A DNA stretch of 64,000 nt from assembly GCF_002878395.1 (NCBI RefSeq), contig NC_061114.1:161266631-161330630 (forward strand), read 5' to 3'. The position numbers and the translations under genes are program-made. The DNA comes from Capsicum annuum (Eukaryota; Streptophyta; Magnoliopsida; Solanales; Solanaceae). Under the pieces are notes generated by a model. The model saw only the letters and a program-made list of their open reading frames with translations, made no database searches and was not told the origin of the DNA. Shown here piece by piece: positions 48,481-58,678 of this stretch (within the stretch, counting starts at the first letter, position 1; every line of letters starts with the position of its first letter).

Positions 48481-48719
48481 GACTGCGTACTTTTCAACCA
48501 TGTTATGTTAATCCATTAAAATGTTGGTACATGAAGTGCTAAAATATCCTCGACGTTGGGCTACATTGCCTTTCACATGGTCAATAGATATAAAATATTG
48601 AGATATCCTCAATGCCAGATTTTGTTATCTTCCCATAGTCAACAGATATAGGTGATCCACAGTATCTTCAAAATATAAACTTATCTAAACTTTATTATCT
48701 TGTATGGTGAGCGATTACA

Positions 48720-49310
48720 AAGACTTATCTAAATGGTATGATGGCCCTCTCAACATGAAATGAAATGGTCTGCTCAATAATGAAATGAAATGGACATCTC
48801 AATAATGGAAAGGAATATCCCTCTCAGCAATAAAATGAAATACACCTCTACGTGGAATAAAATTGCCCTCTTGGCATAGCTATTTTGGTAATGGAATGAA
48901 ATAGCTCTCTCAGCAATGGAATAAAATGAACCTCTCGACAATGAAATAAAATAACCCTCTTGGCATGGAATGAAATATCCCTCTGTACGGGGTAATTAAA
49001 TATCCCTCTATGCAACAGAATGAAATAACCCTTTCAGTAATAGAATGAAATAGCCCTCTCAGTAATAAAATTAAATAACCCTCTTGGAATGAAATGAGAT
49101 TTCCCTCTTGGAATGTCCCTCTTAGTAATGGAATAAAATAGACCTCTCATTAATGGAATGAAATGGTGCTCTTGACAATAGAATGGAATGGCCCTCTCGG
49201 TAGTGGAATGAAATGACCCTCTCAACAATCGCATAGAATGGCCTCTCAATAATGGGATGAAATAGCCTCTTGTCATGGCCCTCTCGATAATGGAATAAAA
49301 TGTTCTTGGA
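48720..49310 (+). repeat. 28-bp minisatellite (about 20 units)
   Basis: Imperfect repeats of CCCTCTCAGTAATGGAATGA plus AATGG, with some units lost or fused. The corresponding segment is absent from the inverted partner, where the chromovirus-like element and an Athila-like LTR piece lie instead. Confidence 0.85.
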
Positions 49311-49319
49311 ATTGAATAA

Positions 49320-49575
49320 ATGGTATGCAATAGAATATAATGAAATACAATGGGGTGTAATGGTATATAATAGAATGTAATGGGATTCAATGCAATAAAA
49401 TTTAATAGGATGTAGTGGTGTGCAATAAAATGTAAAGGAATGGAATGGTATGTGATGGGATGCAATGTAATGGAATACAGTAAACATAATAAAATATAAT
49501 GGGATGCAATGGTATATGATGGAATGTAAATGGATTCAATGTAATGGAATGTAATGGGATGTAATGGAATAGAAA
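49320..49575 (+). repeat. Short GGAATG/GGGATG-type repeat
   Basis: Irregular head-to-tail array of ATGGAATGTA, ATGGGATGCA and similar 9-11-base words directly following the 28-bp minisatellite, whose ATGGAATGA core may have seeded it. It creates long but meaningless open frames on the minus strand. Confidence 0.8.
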
Positions 49576-52271
49576 TAAAAATAGTCGAACAAAATAGACC
49601 TCTCAACAATTTGAAGAGAAGCTTCACCTGAGTTTGTTTATCAATGTGTTGGCTTTCATTATGTACCTATACTCAAGGTAGAAAAAGAGTAGACATAATA
49701 TCGCTCTCACTGGCGACCATAATCATGCTTTATGAAAATTTAAATGACAAACACTAAGCATCATAATTCAAATGACTTAGTTTGCTATTAATCTTCTCTT
49801 TTTGAAGGAGTATTTAAATATCAAGTCCACCAAATTTAAACAAATTGGTGAAATCCCTTCTGGGGGACCACTTGAAGACCATTTTTTTGCTTTATATCAA
49901 ATTAGGGAAGGACCATTCTATTCTTCCTCTCATTGAGTGATCTTTTTTTATAGTATCCTTATTGAGATGACTTCTTTGAATGTAACTATGCTCAAGGTAA
50001 ACATTTAGTATACATAGAGACACTTTTGCCAGCAATTATTTTTGGAAAAATTTTGAATAAAATATTCAAAATAATAATAAGATGCCTTTGTTTCATCGAT
50101 ATTCTTTTGATATGAGATGGAAAATTCAAAAGGACCTTGATAAATATGTAATTGAACCCGTCTTTGGAGCCAATCAACAATACCATTCTTGATCTTTATA
50201 TGCTTTGGTGCGGCTCCCAGTCCACTTAGGGGATTTGGAAGAAGACCCTCATTTTTGTGTATTTATCCCTGTATCCACAAAAAAATTATTAATTTTGAGT
50301 GATACTACTATGTATTGACCTCCTTTGATATTTGGTTTGCTTTTTTCTATCTTTTTAGTGCTCCATCATGTTTGGACTTCTATCCTGACTCCCCATTTCA
50401 ATAAATGTTAGGTAAAACTAGTCAAGAGAAAATGTCTATATACTTTTAAAAATATAGTTTTCAAAAAACTTAGTTTTTCAAAACTTATGTAAAAGTTCTT
50501 TAGAAAATCTCTGTCAGCCATGTCATGTGCTAGTAAATAAATGTCATCACCATGTGGCCTGACCATGTCTAACATCCAATAGGGGATATCTAGAATTCCA
50601 TCATCATATTAGGGGAGTTAAATAGCTTAATTTTGTAAAAGCTTGTCTTAGATGGGGATTTTGTCGTAGCTGGTGTTTTTTGAAATTAGTTCTAATCTAC
50701 TGACGTTGGGAATCTTGGAGTTCATTCCAAAAATGTTAGGAGAAATTGTAAGGACTTCTTCAAAATCTCTTCCCTAGTAATATAGTATTTAGGATGATCT
50801 CATCTTGAGGGGGTTTCGAGATTTTTTCCCAAAGTTTTTGTTGGTCTTCATTCTTTATGTTATAAGATAATCTTCTTCTTTTGGATTTTTGAGATTCCCG
50901 CTTAAATATTCTATCCCAGTCCCCATTTTCTGGGGTGATATGACTGATCCATTGGGGTACCTACGTATTCAATTGGTGAAAGAATCAAGTAAAATGTAGT
51001 TTAGGAACTATACTAGAGAGACATAGAAAATTTTGAAAGGTTGACCAAAACCAACATAGGATGCCTACGTATCTCATTCTTGAGAATTAGGGTAAAACAT
51101 AATTCGTACATAAAAAGAAAGGGAATTCTAAGTTATGTTAAAGCATGAATGACTACTTTAAAAAAAAGTGTTATTATAAGGAAAGTGATACAAAGAAAAG
51201 ACCATTTTTAGATGCAGTATCTCTTCAAGGTAAATTGGCTTGGGATGCTCTTATCCTTCCCACTCGGGTAGAATTAAGGCTTCTTCCAATAGCACTTTGT
51301 AGATAATGTGAAACTTTAATTGTGTTTGTCTTGATGAAAGAAAGGATAAACTGTCCACATCCTTTTGAGAGGATTGATAAGATTCCTCTTCCTTGTTTTT
51401 ACTAGGTAGACATCAAACTTGGTTTTCTTAACTTTTTCATTATCTCCCAGGTTAACCACCCAGTTTCTTCTAGGTTAGGTTTTTCTTGATTCTTAAGCTC
51501 TTTGATTCTTTTGTTGACTATTTTAGGACTATTTTCTCCATTCGTCATTGCCTTTCTTGATTTTGTAATTTCACTCTTAACATGACAAGACATTGGCAAG
51601 GTTTAGATTTTAATTACTTTTTCCAAAAACAAAGCAAGTTAGATAATAACAAGTAGACAACAACAACAACAATAATAATAATAAAAGAAGATCTTCGCAA
51701 TGGGGGGAAACCTTCTTGAATTTGGAAAATATTTACAAACTCTAGCCATGGCCCATACGAGTATGGATTTATGCCTTTTTAAAATCATATAAAAGTGAAA
51801 GAGAAGTAAATAGACTTAAAAAGTGGGCATCGGGTCTCATCCGTACTACCACTAATTTTGTAGATAATTAATTTTCATTTTTCCTACACTGGCCAAGGAG
51901 TAACAACTGAGATGGAAGCCTAGTTCAGCAATTTTTCCTCTAGTTCAGCTTTCTTGATCCCGGCTATCTTGGGAAATTCATTAATGGTAGAATCACACTC
52001 TTCAAATGATTCCCTATTCCATCCTCGACAACATCATTTGTAGATTTAGGAAAGGACTAGTAGATTTTGAAGGCTCTATCTAAAGGTACAACTTGACTTC
52101 CCTTATGGCATCTTTCGGGCCATTGAAGTTCCTATATTGTCTTTTCATTGATGAATTTTGCCCATATCATAATTGAATTGAATCCAAGTAGTTAATGCAC
52201 AAGAATTCATACCTGATCAATCATCAATCAACGGCATGTTAATGATCTTATCCTGGAATCAGATATTGATA

Positions 52272-52455
52272 TGTAATACCCCCACTATATATGATTCGCT
52301 CAAATAGAAACTAGTAATTATGGGAGAACATGTAATTATTCTCTGTAGGAATATAGGATCCATTAGGAACTTTCATTAGAGTCTGTCGGTGATACTAGGA
52401 GCTCATAAATAATGCCCAAATAGGGATCTGAGTTAGGATATTTTCCAAGTGATTT
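52272..52455 (+). repeat. LTR 5'-end scrap
   Basis: Begins TGTAATACCCCCAC like a Tekay-type LTR start, but only 184 bp remain before the next LTR begins. No match elsewhere in the window. Confidence 0.4.
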
Positions 52456-53131
52456 TGTAATGACCCTTCAAGTAATTTTCCATATTTCCACTTATTTTCA
52501 CAGTTAGAACCTTTTCATAGCTTCTCCAAATCATTTATGAATTGATGAACTGACAGTTCAATTATCGAGAAGTTTATTTGGTTTCTAGAACCAATTTTTT
52601 GTTTTGAAGTATTCGTTGGTTCTAAATGGCCACAGGGTGAATAGTTTAATAAAATGACCTTGAATGCTAATTCTAACTATGCTAGCAGCTATAAAATATT
52701 GATTTTAGGCTAGGTGAAACTTTGGTCTGGATCTTGAGACACCCGAGCTCATTTTGACATATTGGTCAAAAGTTAAGAAAATGAATATGGGTGTGGGATC
52801 CATATTTGATTTAAATGACCTTGGATGAAAAATTTGATTGCGCCATTGAGTCTGCAACGTCGAATTTAGTGTGGTTACATAGTTCTTTTGCATATATGAG
52901 ATTTCAAATAAATCTTGAGGGCTTGGCAGAATCTTAAAAGTTTTTTCAAGTTTCAGCTATCATCTGATACAGCTACTATCGCAAGCCAAGGTTAGAGATT
53001 ACGGTAACCTTAGCAGTCAAACTAGTGTGATCGCAAGGCATGATCTGTGATTGTAACTCACATTTGAGCCTCAAAATGGTGTGATCGTAGGTTTGGGTCA
53101 ACGATAGCGGTGCTCGAGTACCTGGTATGGG

Positions 53132-53139
53132 TATATATA
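53132..53139 (+). promoter_or_regulatory. LTR TATA box
   Basis: TATATATA at the position equivalent to 2302-2309 in the left family-A LTR, followed by a similar AGACCCT-type leader start. Confidence 0.55.
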
Positions 53140-54678
53140 GACCCTTATATCGTAAATTCAGCCATTTTTAACCTATTTCTTGAGAGAATAAACCCTAAAA
53201 AGTGAGATCAAGTGGGATTCTAGCTTATAGGTGATTGGCAAGCTTGATTAACACTTACTTTGCAATTATCCTTTGGATTTGAGGTAAGAATTCACTCTTT
53301 TCTTGGTGAATTTTATTGATTTATTGCTCAAACCCCTAAAATATTGAGGGCTTGATTTTAGCCCCAATTTATCTTTGTTTTTACCCATTTTAGAGGGTAA
53401 TGATTCCTTGATCACGTGAGAATGTTGGGTTGGTTTCAAAAAGAAATTTTTGTAAGTGGGATCCATATGGAATTTTGTGTGATTTTTGGACCCAAATCAC
53501 AATGGTGCAATATGGGTATTGTTATTCTCAAATTTATAATTAGAATGTGCTTTTCATAGCTTGACATCTTGAAGAGGCTTCTCATAAGGAAAAGGCTATG
53601 GTTTTGCGGATCATTGAGTTTTCTTTGGTGTCGAGGTAGGCTAGGTTTTATCCCTTGTTAGATTAAGTTATTTCATAGTATTCTTATGATGTTGTGTTTG
53701 ATTTGTATGGGTTTTAGGTGTTGGAATGATGAAATGCAAGACTTGGGTTAGTTGGACCAATTAGGCTAATTTGAAACCGTAGAGTTGAAATACTTAGCTT
53801 TTCTCCTTAAGCCTTAGGAGAATTGAACTTCATTACTCATGTTTGGCATGAGAATGCCTTATATTGATCAAGATTAAGTAAAATTCCCTAGATTAATCTA
53901 GTTAGGTGGGAGTGGCTTAGTCACATATGCTTAGGGTAATATTGGCCTTAGGTGCTTACACTAATGAAGGTTGTCTTAGTTTTCGTTTGACTTAGTTGTT
54001 GTGATGGGAAAAATCCCTTCCTTAGGGCTAATTATAGCTTAATTCACATCTAAGAATGGATTTAGATACCTTAGCCTAGTCCAGGTAGAACTTTCCTTAG
54101 AATTTATTTTAGGAATTTAGAAGTGGGCTCTTTGACCTACCTTAAGACAAGATTGATGATTAGTTCTCTTGAAACCCTTATACTCTTGTGAAACACCTTA
54201 AGAATACCCTTTGAGGCAATATTGAGGAACCTTGGTATTTGATGGTTATGGTGATGATGGCATTAGAAATAATGCTCATGGACTAATGGATTAGATTGTC
54301 AATTATGCTATGAGGAGATGTTCATCATCTTATGATAAGCTATTGGTTATGCTATGTATAAGCTATCAATTATGCTAATGATGAGCCTTTGACCATGCTA
54401 TCAATAATTTATTGCATATGTTATTACTTATGATTATGATTACGCTAAGCAACTATGTTAGTAATTATGCTAGAAAATATTCTTATTGATGATGTAAGCA
54501 ATTACAATATTAATTATGCTAGAAGTCATGCTTATGCTTATTGATTATATGGGAAGTTATACTACTAATTATGCTTGAAATCATAATGCTTGACTATGTG
54601 ATAACTTATACTATTCAGTATGCCTCCGACTATAAAGATGTGGCTACCTGTTCATGTCTGGATATTTATTATATATAT

Positions 54679-54820
54679 ATACCCTATTTAATTCTGGAAG
54701 ATGATGATACATTGATACTCGACAAGGTCGGAGGATGATTATGATGATATATTGATACCCTGTTAGGCCAGAGGATGATTATGATGATACATTGATACCT
54801 AGCAAGGCCGAAGGATGATT
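54679..54820 (+). repeat. 39/40-bp tandem array (about 4 units)
   Basis: Cores near 54679, 54716, 54756 and 54796 with TGATACYCGACAAGGYCGGAG-type sequence. Homologous to the eight-unit array at 4340-4655. A (TA)n run occurs just after it (54885-54900). Confidence 0.75.
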
Positions 54821-55204
54821 ATGCAGATTTACCTTTGTGTACATCTACCGATTTGAGTTTAGCTCTTTATTATAATATGATTATTATATATATATATATA
54901 TGCATATACAAGTTGGGTATGATATTGATATTAGGGATGTCAGTTATATTCCAAAAGTGATAAATAATTATAAGGTGGTATAGTTGATGATTAGGGATAA
55001 ATAAGGATTAGTGTTGGATATTATTTAAGTGACTAATAATGTCTATTTAATAAACAATGTTAGTTGATTATGGTTATCTAATAAATGGTGATTGGCGAAT
55101 ATATGGTGAATAGTCGTTGAATGACAACTGGAGGTTATATGATTACTAGTAATTAAATGGATTGGATAATAAGATACAGTTAGATAATAAATGATGACTA
55201 GTGA

Positions 55205-57376
55205 TGTCATGACTTAAGACTACCCCCTAGTCGTAACATAGTTCTTAAGGTCGTAATTGACCCCAAGCTAACCTATGATCTGGTATCTTCTATGAGCATT
55301 GAATAAAATAATAACAATAAAGCACCACATATGAAAGCTAAACTGATAGAAATACTATTAAGATGTAATGTTGAAATGATACTCAACATGTCTGAACTAT
55401 TGATAAAAACTAAAAATAAGTCTGACTATCTAAAAGCCTCTAGAATATAAGGAGCTGATGGGACAAACCCTCAACTAACTCTGACTGACTAAAATAAAGA
55501 ATGTACTAAAAATAATTGTAACTAACTTGTCCTCGAAGGATGAGGACTCACCACACCTATTATTAAGTGGCACTGAGCTGACAAAAGGCGATCAAGGAAC
55601 TGAGAGTCTGAATCTATGTTATAAGACAACATAGTGCAAAAGAGAGTATATGATTATTACTTTGAATGTACTTCTATATGAGAGAGGGACAATTGAGATT
55701 CATATAAATACTATCTTAAATGTATAAATAAGTGAAATGAATACAAGACCAAGTAAAATATGTGTTGCAATAATATATAAATCTGAATAATTGAATGACT
55801 GATAAACTGAACACTTAATCATAAAATATTGATCTGATATGGTCTGAATACTAAAATAAGACTGTGGGAGCTAACTATAACCAACACGCCCCAATCTGCG
55901 TTAATCAGGGTCCAACTTGTAACCCCAATTAAAAGGGTATTGGTACCTTGCCAGGGGTACCAACACATGATTAATGATGTGAATCCATAAAGCTGATGTC
56001 CCAGAGGATGAGGTTTCCATGCCTCTACTTACTGGGGACCCCTACTCTACGTGGCGTCGTAGGTCTGGAACTTAGGGATTATTACTAATGACTCATGCCT
56101 AACTAATGCTGGAGTCGACATCTCTGTGTTCACTCGGTGCTAAGTGCTACTCGTAACTAAATGACACTGTATTATTATTTGTTTAACATGATTTGGTATT
56201 TATAAATGCTCAGTATGAATATGATAATCTGAAGATAATAATACAATCATGGTCTGGATGACTGATAACTTGAAAATCTGAAATATGCATGGCTATCTAG
56301 GTATTAGGTGTTTATAACCCTCCAACACTGAATAATACTTTAAATATAGTAACATCATTTAAAAACACTATCAGGAAATTCATGATTCAGAGACTCAAGA
56401 CATATAGTATATAAATAACTGATGAAAATCATGATTATAGGTATGGAAAGATGCTAAACTTATAGGACAACATGCTTATATGGTTAAATTAATAAATTGA
56501 TAAGTGGGCATGGTATCAATTGAACATGATACGGGTAACTAAAATTATAAATAAGAGAAGGACATAGTTTATATGGGAAACACATTGTCATGGTTTGTAT
56601 TCAAAACTATTAAGAGTGAATTGAGTAAATTCATGCTTGACATTGAAATTCATAAAAAGGGGAGAAAGGGTTTATACTTTAAAAAACAAGGGATTCCTGG
56701 GACTCAGTTGGTGGAAGGGACCCATTGATGAATACCCTACATACCTGAGTTGCTTGAATTCTTGAAGAAAACTTGGAATTTAGACCTTGAATGTGTGAAT
56801 TCTTGGAAGAAGTTTGTAATTTTATTTTCTTTAGAATGGTAGGAGATTGAGTATCGTTAACTGATGAAAAATAGGGAAAATAATGCCCCTCTTGGATTTT
56901 AAATCATCAATTGGGTGTTTAAGGAGAGGGGAAAAGACCAAATAGCCCCTCACCTATTTAATAAAAATTGTAGGATTACACAGCCTCCATGGCGCAGAGG
57001 TTATCGCAAAGACTAACCTCTATGACATACTGTGTATTATAGAGACTAGCCTCCATGACATGTTGTGTATTACAGAGAGCCATTCTTTATGGCATGGTGA
57101 AATCACGGAGGTATTCTTCCTCCGTGGTCCAAAAACACCCTGAATCTCTTTCAAAAATTTCAAAACTCCCCTAGATGACCCTTTTAACATCCCTAAACAT
57201 GTTTCAACTTATAAATCAATGTTTTGGACTTGAAAAGGAAAAACCTAAAATGTTTAAAATCTTTGTGTCTTAAAATAACCATGTCACTTGTACTTAGCGT
57301 AAATTAAATGGCTTTGGGGCTTCTAAAAATTGGATAAATTTCTAGAAACTCATCTAGAATCTTGTGGGGTATTACA
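55205..57376 (-). repeat. 2.2-kb solo LTR, family D, with exact target duplication
   Basis: Minus-strand LTR starting TGTAATACCCCAC at 57376 and ending GTCATGACA at 55205. Flanked by AGTGA on both sides (55200-55204 and 57377-57381), an exact 5-bp duplication. No internal domains. It is related to 33653-37020 through the GAAGGATGAGGACTCAC block, CAAGCTAACC near the end, and similar termini. The first 400 bases hold hairpins at 57104-57126 and 56996-57021. Confidence 0.9.
56996..57126. repeat. Two hairpins in family-D solo LTR
   Basis: AGAGGTTA (56996-57003) pairs with TAACCTCT (57014-57021) over 10 nt. CACGGAGG (57104-57111) pairs with CCTCCGTG (57119-57126) over 7 nt. Both are perfect 8-bp stems. 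Between them are repeated CCTCCATGRC and TGTGTATTA words, suggesting several hairpin units arranged in series. Confidence 0.8.
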
Positions 57377-58302
57377 AGTGAGAATTGATGATAAGGTTGT
57401 TAAATAATGGTAATACGATGGAATGTGGGTATATTATCAAATATTGGTAAATTTTCGAATGATGGCTAAATAACGAGTTGTTTAGTTGTAATGATAGATG
57501 ATTGTGTTATTCTATCTTGAGTGTACTCTCCAGGCATATAGGAGTTTATGATGAGTTATTTACTTTTTCGCACGGCGTATGAGAGCCAATTTTATAGTTT
57601 ATGATTCCTTATGTGATGCCTTATGATGCGTTATTATTTCAATCTATTTACTTATATTGCATAATGATATTGGTATGTATTGATGCCTTGTGTTATATTA
57701 TGATTCTGAATAAATTACTTATTATGTACAATGGTATTGGAGATGATTTAGGTTTGTTTCTGTAACTTGACTTAGTTATGTTTTTTTGCATTTTATCATT
57801 CTTATATCATGATTTATCTTAGTCGGCTAATGATTCCTACTAAGTACCCATTTTTTTGTTACTCATACTTTACTTTTTTACCTTTTTGGTGAAAATCCAA
57901 GAACTAGTTGCCACAGTGGATTTCTATTCATGTTGTGTTGGTATCCTGGGATAGGGTGAGCTCGTGGAGTCTGAGTCACCCATTTCCCTCTATCTTTTTT
58001 ATGATTCATTCTTTTGTTTCAAGTCAGATGTATAGACTATTCTAAAGATTTTTAAAGTTGTATTATTGTTCTAAGATACTCTTGTACTGGCTCTACCAGG
58101 TCATGGGATAGTATCTTGTGTTGTCTGTTTTTATCAGTTTAAAACACTTTGCTTATTTATAAGTGTGTTATTCACTTTCACCTATGGTTGGGTATTTTCC
58201 ACCAAGTTAACCCATTGTGTTCAGCTTTGGGTTACTATTGGTCTAACCTAAAGGTGGGGTAGAGAATATGTCATCATGACTCATAAATCAGGTCGTGACA
58301 AA

Positions 58303-58320
58303 TTAATATTAGAGCCTAGG
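58303..58320 (+). other. Primer binding site (initiator tRNA-Met)
   Basis: TTAATATTAGAGCCTAGG matches the TTGGTATCAGAGCCTAGG type at 15 of 18 bases, two bases after the LTR end. Confidence 0.8.
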
Positions 58321-58579
58321 TTTCATCAGTATTGTTGGTACAAGAGAAAGTGTCTAGTAGAGTCTTGTGGATCGAAATGATGACATCTGTTTCCTATCTT
58401 CGAGAGGCTACGGGATATTCTTAGGAGCTCTTCACTTCTTTCACTCACTTCATGCCTAGAGTCTGAGTTGGTTTGTAGAGTAATCCTTTGACTTTACTCT
58501 TTTGCGGATGGTCAGGAAACGTGCTACCACTACACGAGATGAGGGTCCCGAGGTTGAGCCTAAGGATCCTACTCCTGTT
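58321..58579 (+). pseudogene. 5' UTR and gag start of family-A element
   Basis: Leader after the primer site, then an ATG at 58508 opening MVRKRATTTRDEGPEVEP, the basic/acidic gag N-terminus style of Tekay-type elements. The frame ends after about 26 codons because an inverted LTR scrap replaces the rest of gag. Confidence 0.65.
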
Positions 58580-58677
58580 TGTAGATGACATACAGATATT
58601 AGACATGGTTTAGCTTGTGGCCCTTCGGGGTCATGAGCATCGTGTAGCATTTTGGGTACCAAATTTAGGGCGTTACA
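58580..58677 (-). repeat. 98-bp LTR end scrap, family D
   Basis: Its reverse complement starts TGTAACGCCC and matches the first about 100 bases of 33653-37020 as read on the plus strand (AATGCTACACGRTGCTCATG block, then ATATCTRTA). It separates a gag start from an unrelated-position RT fragment and marks a rearrangement junction. Confidence 0.75.
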
Positions 58678-58678
58678 G

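Larger units (their letters stand above)
47661..52271 (+). mobile_element. Tat-like tandem-repeat-rich block
   Basis: 4.6 kb without recognised protein domains. The first 0.8 kb is the inverted partner of 25007-25800, with 72-bp units near 47901, 47973, 48043, 48115 and 48185. 48720-49310 is a 28-bp minisatellite and 49320-49575 a short GGAATG-like repeat. 50010-50545 is the inverted partner of 21290-21838. About 50935-51100 holds a diverged duplication around GCCTACGTATCTC. The rest (51110-52271) has no feature I can name. I interpret it as LTR or 3' region of a Tat-like element; the class is an inference. Confidence 0.55.
52456..58300 (+). repeat. Long 5' LTR, family A, with nested solo LTR
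   Basis: Starts TGTAATGACCC and ends GGTCGTGACA, the same termini as 1730-6439, with shared internal blocks (for example GCAAGACTTGGGTTAGTTGG and TCGTGACA ends). A primer site follows at once, so this is a 5' LTR and not the partner of the left copy. Minus the inserted solo LTR (55205-57376 plus 5 bp) it is about 3.7 kb, shorter than the left copy, partly because its tandem arrays have fewer units. TATATATA is at 53132-53139. A 7-bp hairpin AAGGTTA (52988-52994) with TAACCTT (53005-53011) lies about 120 bp before it. Confidence 0.85.

Noticed and set aside
49320..49575. GGAATG repeat as human satellite contamination
   Set aside because: The array is irregular, with 9-11-base words grading from the adjacent 28-bp plant repeat, and lacks the regular 5-bp period of human satellites II/III.
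49034..49627. 197-aa minus-strand open frame, longest in the window
   Set aside because: It is the translation of the 28-bp and GGAATG-type tandem repeats (endless I/H/S/Y/F runs). An overlapping frame gives similar low-complexity sequence. No domain; not a gene.
1730..58300. The two long family-A LTRs as the two ends of one 56-kb element
   Set aside because: The left copy follows integrase (3' LTR) and the right copy precedes a primer site (5' LTR), the wrong order for one plus-strand element. Flanking pentamers do not match.
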